9,476 nt of DNA from an uncultured Ruminococcus sp. GTDB lineage: Bacteria; Bacillota_A; Clostridia; Oscillospirales; Ruminococcaceae. The position numbers and the translations under genes were made by a program. Below, piece after piece: positions 7,114-9,476 of this stretch (position 1 is its first letter; every line of letters starts with the position of its first letter). Below the pieces are notes generated by a model. The model did no database searches. It saw only the letters and a list, made by a program, of their open reading frames with translations, and was not told the DNA's origin. The DNA lies in contig CAMOXW010000075.1 of NCBI GenBank assembly GCA_946629405.1, forward strand, positions 1 through 9,476, in the 5' to 3' direction.

Positions 7114-8499
7114 TCAGACAGCGTGACCGTTTGCTTTAAGGATATCGACAACCTTAGAAACGTATCTGCGGCAGATATCTTCGTTTTCAGCCTCGACCAT
7201 TACGCGGACTACCGGTTCAGTGCCGCTTTCGCGGACGAGTATTCTTCCGGTGGAGCCGAGAGCCTCGGTAACAGACTTCACAGCGGCCTGCACATCAGGG
7301 TCGTTCTGGGCAGCGGTCTTATCCTTCACTCGGACGTTTTCAAGCACCTGAGGATATACTGCGAACGGCGCGGCAAGCTCGCTGAGGGGCTTCTCCTTGG
7401 ACATTATCACCTGCATGATCTTGAGGCTGGTGAGGATGCCGTCGCCGGTGGAGGCGTACTTCGAGAAGATTATATGCCCGGACTGCTCACCGCCGAGGCA
7501 GCAGCCGTGCTCCTTCATGTATTCGTAAACATATTTGTCGCCGACCTTTGTCTTTGCATAGTCAATGCCTATCTCGTCAAAAGCCTTGAAAAGCCCGAAG
7601 TTGGACATGATCGTTGCCACAACGGTATTGTTGACCAGCTTTCCGCGCTCCTTCATGTATCTTCCGTATATATAAAGAATGTGGTCGCCGGTGATGATAT
7701 TGCCCTTTTCGTCAACACACAGGCATCTGTCAGCGTCACCGTCATAGGCGAAGCCTGCGTCAAGTCCGTTCTCAACGACGTATTTCTGCAACACCTCGAT
7801 GTGGGTCGAGCCGGCATTGTTGTTGATGTTCAAGCCGTTCGGCTCAGCGTTTATAACATGGGTCTCAGCACCAAGTGCGTCAAATACTGCCTTTGCTATG
7901 TTCCATGCGGCACCGTTGGCGCAGTCAAGACCTATTTTCTTGCCGCGGAAGGAGTACATTCCCAGGGAAATAAGGTAGCCGATATAGCGGTTCCTGCCCG
8001 AAACATAGTCAACAGTTCGGCCGATCTTGTCGTCCTTGGCGTAGGGGAGCTCCTGCCAGTCCTGACTGAAAGCATTTAATTTTCCGTCAAGGTAGTCCTC
8101 AATAAGCTCAATTACGGATTCCTCCATTTTTTCGCCCTGACTGTTGATGAGCTTTATGCCGTTGTCGAAGTAAGGGTTGTGGCTTGCAGATATCATTATA
8201 CCGCAGTCGAATGCGTCAATGCGGCTGATATAAGCCACTGAAGGTGTCGTTGTAACGTGGAGAAGGTAAGCGTCGGCACCCGAAGCGGTAAGACCTCCCA
8301 CGAGTGAATATTCAAACATATAGCTGGAACGGCGGGTATCCTTGCCGATGATTATGCGGGGAGCTGAGCTGTCTCCGGAGCGTCTTTTGAGTTCGCCGAA
8401 ATACCAGCCGAGGAATCTTCCTACTCTGAATGCGTGATCCGCTGTGAGGTTTTCGTTAGCGGTGCCTCTGAAACCGTCTGTACCAAAATATCTGCCCAT
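7114..8499 (-). CDS. glmM: Phosphoglucosamine mutase
   Basis: The 461-residue enzyme converts glucosamine-6-phosphate to glucosamine-1-phosphate in the cytoplasm, on the path to UDP-GlcNAc for peptidoglycan. All four phosphohexomutase signatures are present: the N-terminal MGRYFGTDGFRGTAN; the phosphoserine loop ISASHNPYFDNGIK with catalytic S106; the metal loop YDGDADR with D253, D255 and D257; the sugar loop GGEQSGHI (about 336-343); and the phosphate-binding loop RESGTEPVVRVMVEAEN (about 423-439). The GTDGFRG and GGEQSGH forms point to GlmM rather than phosphoglucomutase or phosphomannomutase. Length is near the usual 445-450. The frame is open 28 codons further upstream, but ATG 8499 is right: GGAG lies 8 bases before it, the conserved N-terminus starts there, and the promoter lies inside the longer version. 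Confidence 0.97.
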   Translation of the reverse strand: MGRYFGTDGFRGTANENLTADHAFRVGRFLGWYFGELKRRSGDSSAPRIIIGKDTRRSSYMFEYSLVGGLTASGADAYLLHVTTTPSVAYISRIDAFDCGIMISASHNPYFDNGIKLINSQGEKMEESVIELIEDYLDGKLNAFSQDWQELPYAKDDKIGRTVDYVSGRNRYIGYLISLGMYSFRGKKIGLDCANGAAWNIAKAVFDALGAETHVINAEPNGLNINNNAGSTHIEVLQKYVVENGLDAGFAYDGDADRCLCVDEKGNIITGDHILYIYGRYMKERGKLVNNTVVATIMSNFGLFKAFDEIGIDYAKTKVGDKYVYEYMKEHGCCLGGEQSGHIIFSKYASTGDGILTSLKIMQVIMSKEKPLSELAAPFAVYPQVLENVRVKDKTAAQNDPDVQAAVKSVTEALGSTGRILVRESGTEPVVRVMVEAENEDICRRYVSKVVDILKANGHAV

Positions 8500-8554
8500 T
8501 GCTTTCTCCTTGAATAATGATTTTGTTCCCCCATCCGGGAGCATATACATAGTT

Positions 8555-8583
8555 ATTATACGCCGTTTTGCAGGTAAAGTCAA
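8555..8583 (-). promoter_or_regulatory. Sigma-A promoter of glmM (and probably the GH43 gene)
   Basis: On the minus strand TTGACT (8578-8583), a 17-bp spacer and a perfect TATAAT (8555-8560) precede glmM. The predicted transcript starts near 8548, leaving a leader of about 50 bases. The leader is too short for a glmS-type ribozyme or a typical riboswitch. The promoter also rules out the longer reading of glmM. Confidence 0.9.
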
Positions 8584-8640
8584 CCCCTGTGCTGTACATT
8601 TTAATTCATAATTCAGCCGTTACCTTCCCTGATCGCACAC

Positions 8641-8730
8641 GAAAGTTCTTTGCCAACGTGAGCGAACGGAGACTTCCGCCCCCGCGAACGCAAGCCCTCA
8701 GGGGCGCCCCGTGGAAAACGGCGGAATCGC
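8641..8730. repeat. GC-rich block with nested inverted repeats between divergent promoters
   Basis: This 90-base stretch is about 64% G+C by hand count, while both flanks are AT-rich. It contains TTCCGCC (8674-8680) with its exact complement GGCGGAA (8720-8726). Between them lie a 10-base palindrome GGGGCGCCCC (8701-8710), a CCC-TCA-GGG hairpin (8695-8703) and GCG-AA-CGC (8684-8691). GCGAACG occurs twice (8662-8668 and 8684-8690), 22 bases apart. It has no T run, so it is not a standard terminator. It lies upstream of both the glmM and proS promoters and should be in neither transcript. It may be a dispersed intergenic repeat; that is inference. Confidence 0.5.
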
Positions 8731-8733
8731 TGC

Positions 8734-8762
8734 TTGACAAGAGGTGAGGATAATGGTATAAT
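8734..8762 (+). promoter_or_regulatory. Perfect-consensus sigma-A promoter of proS
   Basis: TTGACA (8734-8739), a 17-bp spacer and TATAAT (8757-8762) match the housekeeping consensus at all twelve positions with ideal spacing. Transcription should start near 8769, about 34 bases before the chosen proS ATG. Such a short leader leaves no room for a T-box, which often controls tRNA ligase genes in Firmicutes. Confidence 0.95.
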
Positions 8763-8802
8763 GTTAATATCTATGGAATCAACAGAAAAGAGGACTGTTT
8801 AT

Positions 8803-9476
8803 ATGGCAAAGGATAAAAAATTGGTCACTGCGATAACCTCTATGGACGAGGACTTCGCTCAGTGGTACACCGACATCTGCAAAAAGGCAGAGCTTATCGA
8901 ATATACCAGTGTTAAGGGATGTATGGTCATCCGTCCCTACGGCTACGCTATCTGGGAGAATATCCAGCATATCCTCGACGGTATGTTCAAGGCTACAGGT
9001 CATGAGAACGTTTGTATGCCTATGTTCATCCCCGAAAGCCTCCTCCAGAAGGAAAAAGACCACGTCGAAGGCTTCGCACCCGAGGTCGCCTGGGTAACTC
9101 AAGGCGGCAATGAAAAGCTCGAGGACAGACTTTGCGTCCGCCCGACTTCCGAGACACTGTTCTGCGAGCACTATTCCAATATCGTTCACTCCTACCGCGA
9201 CCTCCCCAAGCTCTATAACCAGTGGGTCAGCGTCGTTCGCTGGGAGAAAACTACCCGCCCCTTCCTCCGTTCAAGAGAATTCCTCTGGCAGGAAGGCCAC
9301 ACTATCCATGCAACCGCTCAGGAGGCTATTGAGGAAACCGAGCGTATGCTCAATGTCTATGCAAAGTTCTGCGAGGATTCCCTCGCCATGCCTGTCGTTA
9401 AGGGCAAAAAGACCGAGAGTGATAAGTTCGCAGGAGCAGTTTCTACCTACGCTATCGAGGCTCTTATGCACGACGG
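8803..9476 (+). CDS. proS: Proline--tRNA ligase, archaeal/eukaryal-like type (3' partial)
   Basis: The first 224 codons are present and the gene runs off the right edge; the family is usually about 480 residues. The enzyme charges tRNA-Pro with proline in the cytoplasm. The class II core is clear: [24 protein letters not shown] (about 112-135, with RPTSE at 113-117), motif 2 in [27 protein letters not shown] (about 145-170), and the family stretch [27 protein letters not shown] at 198-224. The immediate GHT after motif 2 and the absence of an inserted YbaK-like editing domain in the visible part indicate the short ProS type rather than the E. coli type. AAGAGGA ends 8 bases before ATG 8803. 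An in-frame ATG at 8773 would add [10 protein letters not shown] but lies only a few bases after the predicted transcript start and has no binding site, so 8803 is preferred. Confidence 0.96.
   Translation, partial: MAKDKKLVTAITSMDEDFAQWYTDICKKAELIEYTSVKGCMVIRPYGYAIWENIQHILDGMFKATGHENVCMPMFIPESLLQKEKDHVEGFAPEVAWVTQGGNEKLEDRLCVRPTSETLFCEHYSNIVHSYRDLPKLYNQWVSVVRWEKTTRPFLRSREFLWQEGHTIHATAQEAIEETERMLNVYAKFCEDSLAMPVVKGKKTESDKFAGAVSTYAIEALMHD

Noticed and set aside
7123..8079. 318-codon + strand open frame opposite glmM
   Set aside because: It lies wholly antisense to a clearly conserved enzyme and shows no family signature of its own.
8500..8583. 28-codon upstream extension of glmM
   Set aside because: It overlaps the glmM promoter, lacks family similarity, and the GGAG site points to the ATG at 8499.
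8584..8640. Possible leader RNA or terminator upstream of glmM
   Set aside because: It lies upstream of the predicted glmM start of transcription and shows only AT-rich repeats such as AATTCATAATTCA.
8779..9189. 136-codon minus strand open frame opposite proS
   Set aside because: It is a shadow of the proS coding frame, whose motifs are unmistakable on the + strand.

Overview
The window looks like ordinary chromosome from a Gram-positive member of the Clostridia, probably close to Ruminococcus (Oscillospiraceae). The grounds are the Firmicutes-type secG-rnr order, strong GGAGG ribosome binding sites, consensus sigma-A promoters with 17-bp spacers, a cytoplasmic GH43 glycosidase typical of plant-fibre degraders, and a proline--tRNA ligase of the short archaeal/eukaryal-like type. 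Genus placement is inference. I see no RNA gene, IS, CRISPR array, phage gene or attachment site.

Layout. The left edge holds the last 41 codons of rpsI (ribosomal protein S9, + strand), closed by a strong hairpin that can also terminate leftward transcription. Everything from 342 to 8499 is on the minus strand and is read right to left: glmM, a GH43 glycosidase, a Wzz-like membrane protein, secG, rnr and a small lipoprotein. At the right edge, proS starts divergently from glmM on the + strand and runs off the window.

Transcription units inferred from promoters and hairpins: (1) glmM plus GH43, from a TTGACT-17-TATAAT promoter; (2) the Wzz-like gene alone, with its own TTGACG-17-TATAAT promoter and a strong terminator; (3) secG, from a TTGCAA-17-TATAAT promoter, followed by a terminator-like hairpin, then rnr and the lipoprotein, which probably depend on readthrough because no promoter is visible before rnr; (4) proS, from an exact TTGACA-17-TATAAT promoter.

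Functionally, most genes are housekeeping: translation (rpsI, proS), RNA turnover (rnr), protein export (secG) and cell-wall precursor synthesis (glmM). The accessory parts are the GH43 enzyme, the orphan Wzz-like protein and the lipoprotein. The least explained DNA is a GC-rich block rich in inverted repeats at about 8641-8730, between the divergent glmM and proS promoters and outside both predicted transcripts. I found no convincing new multi-gene system.
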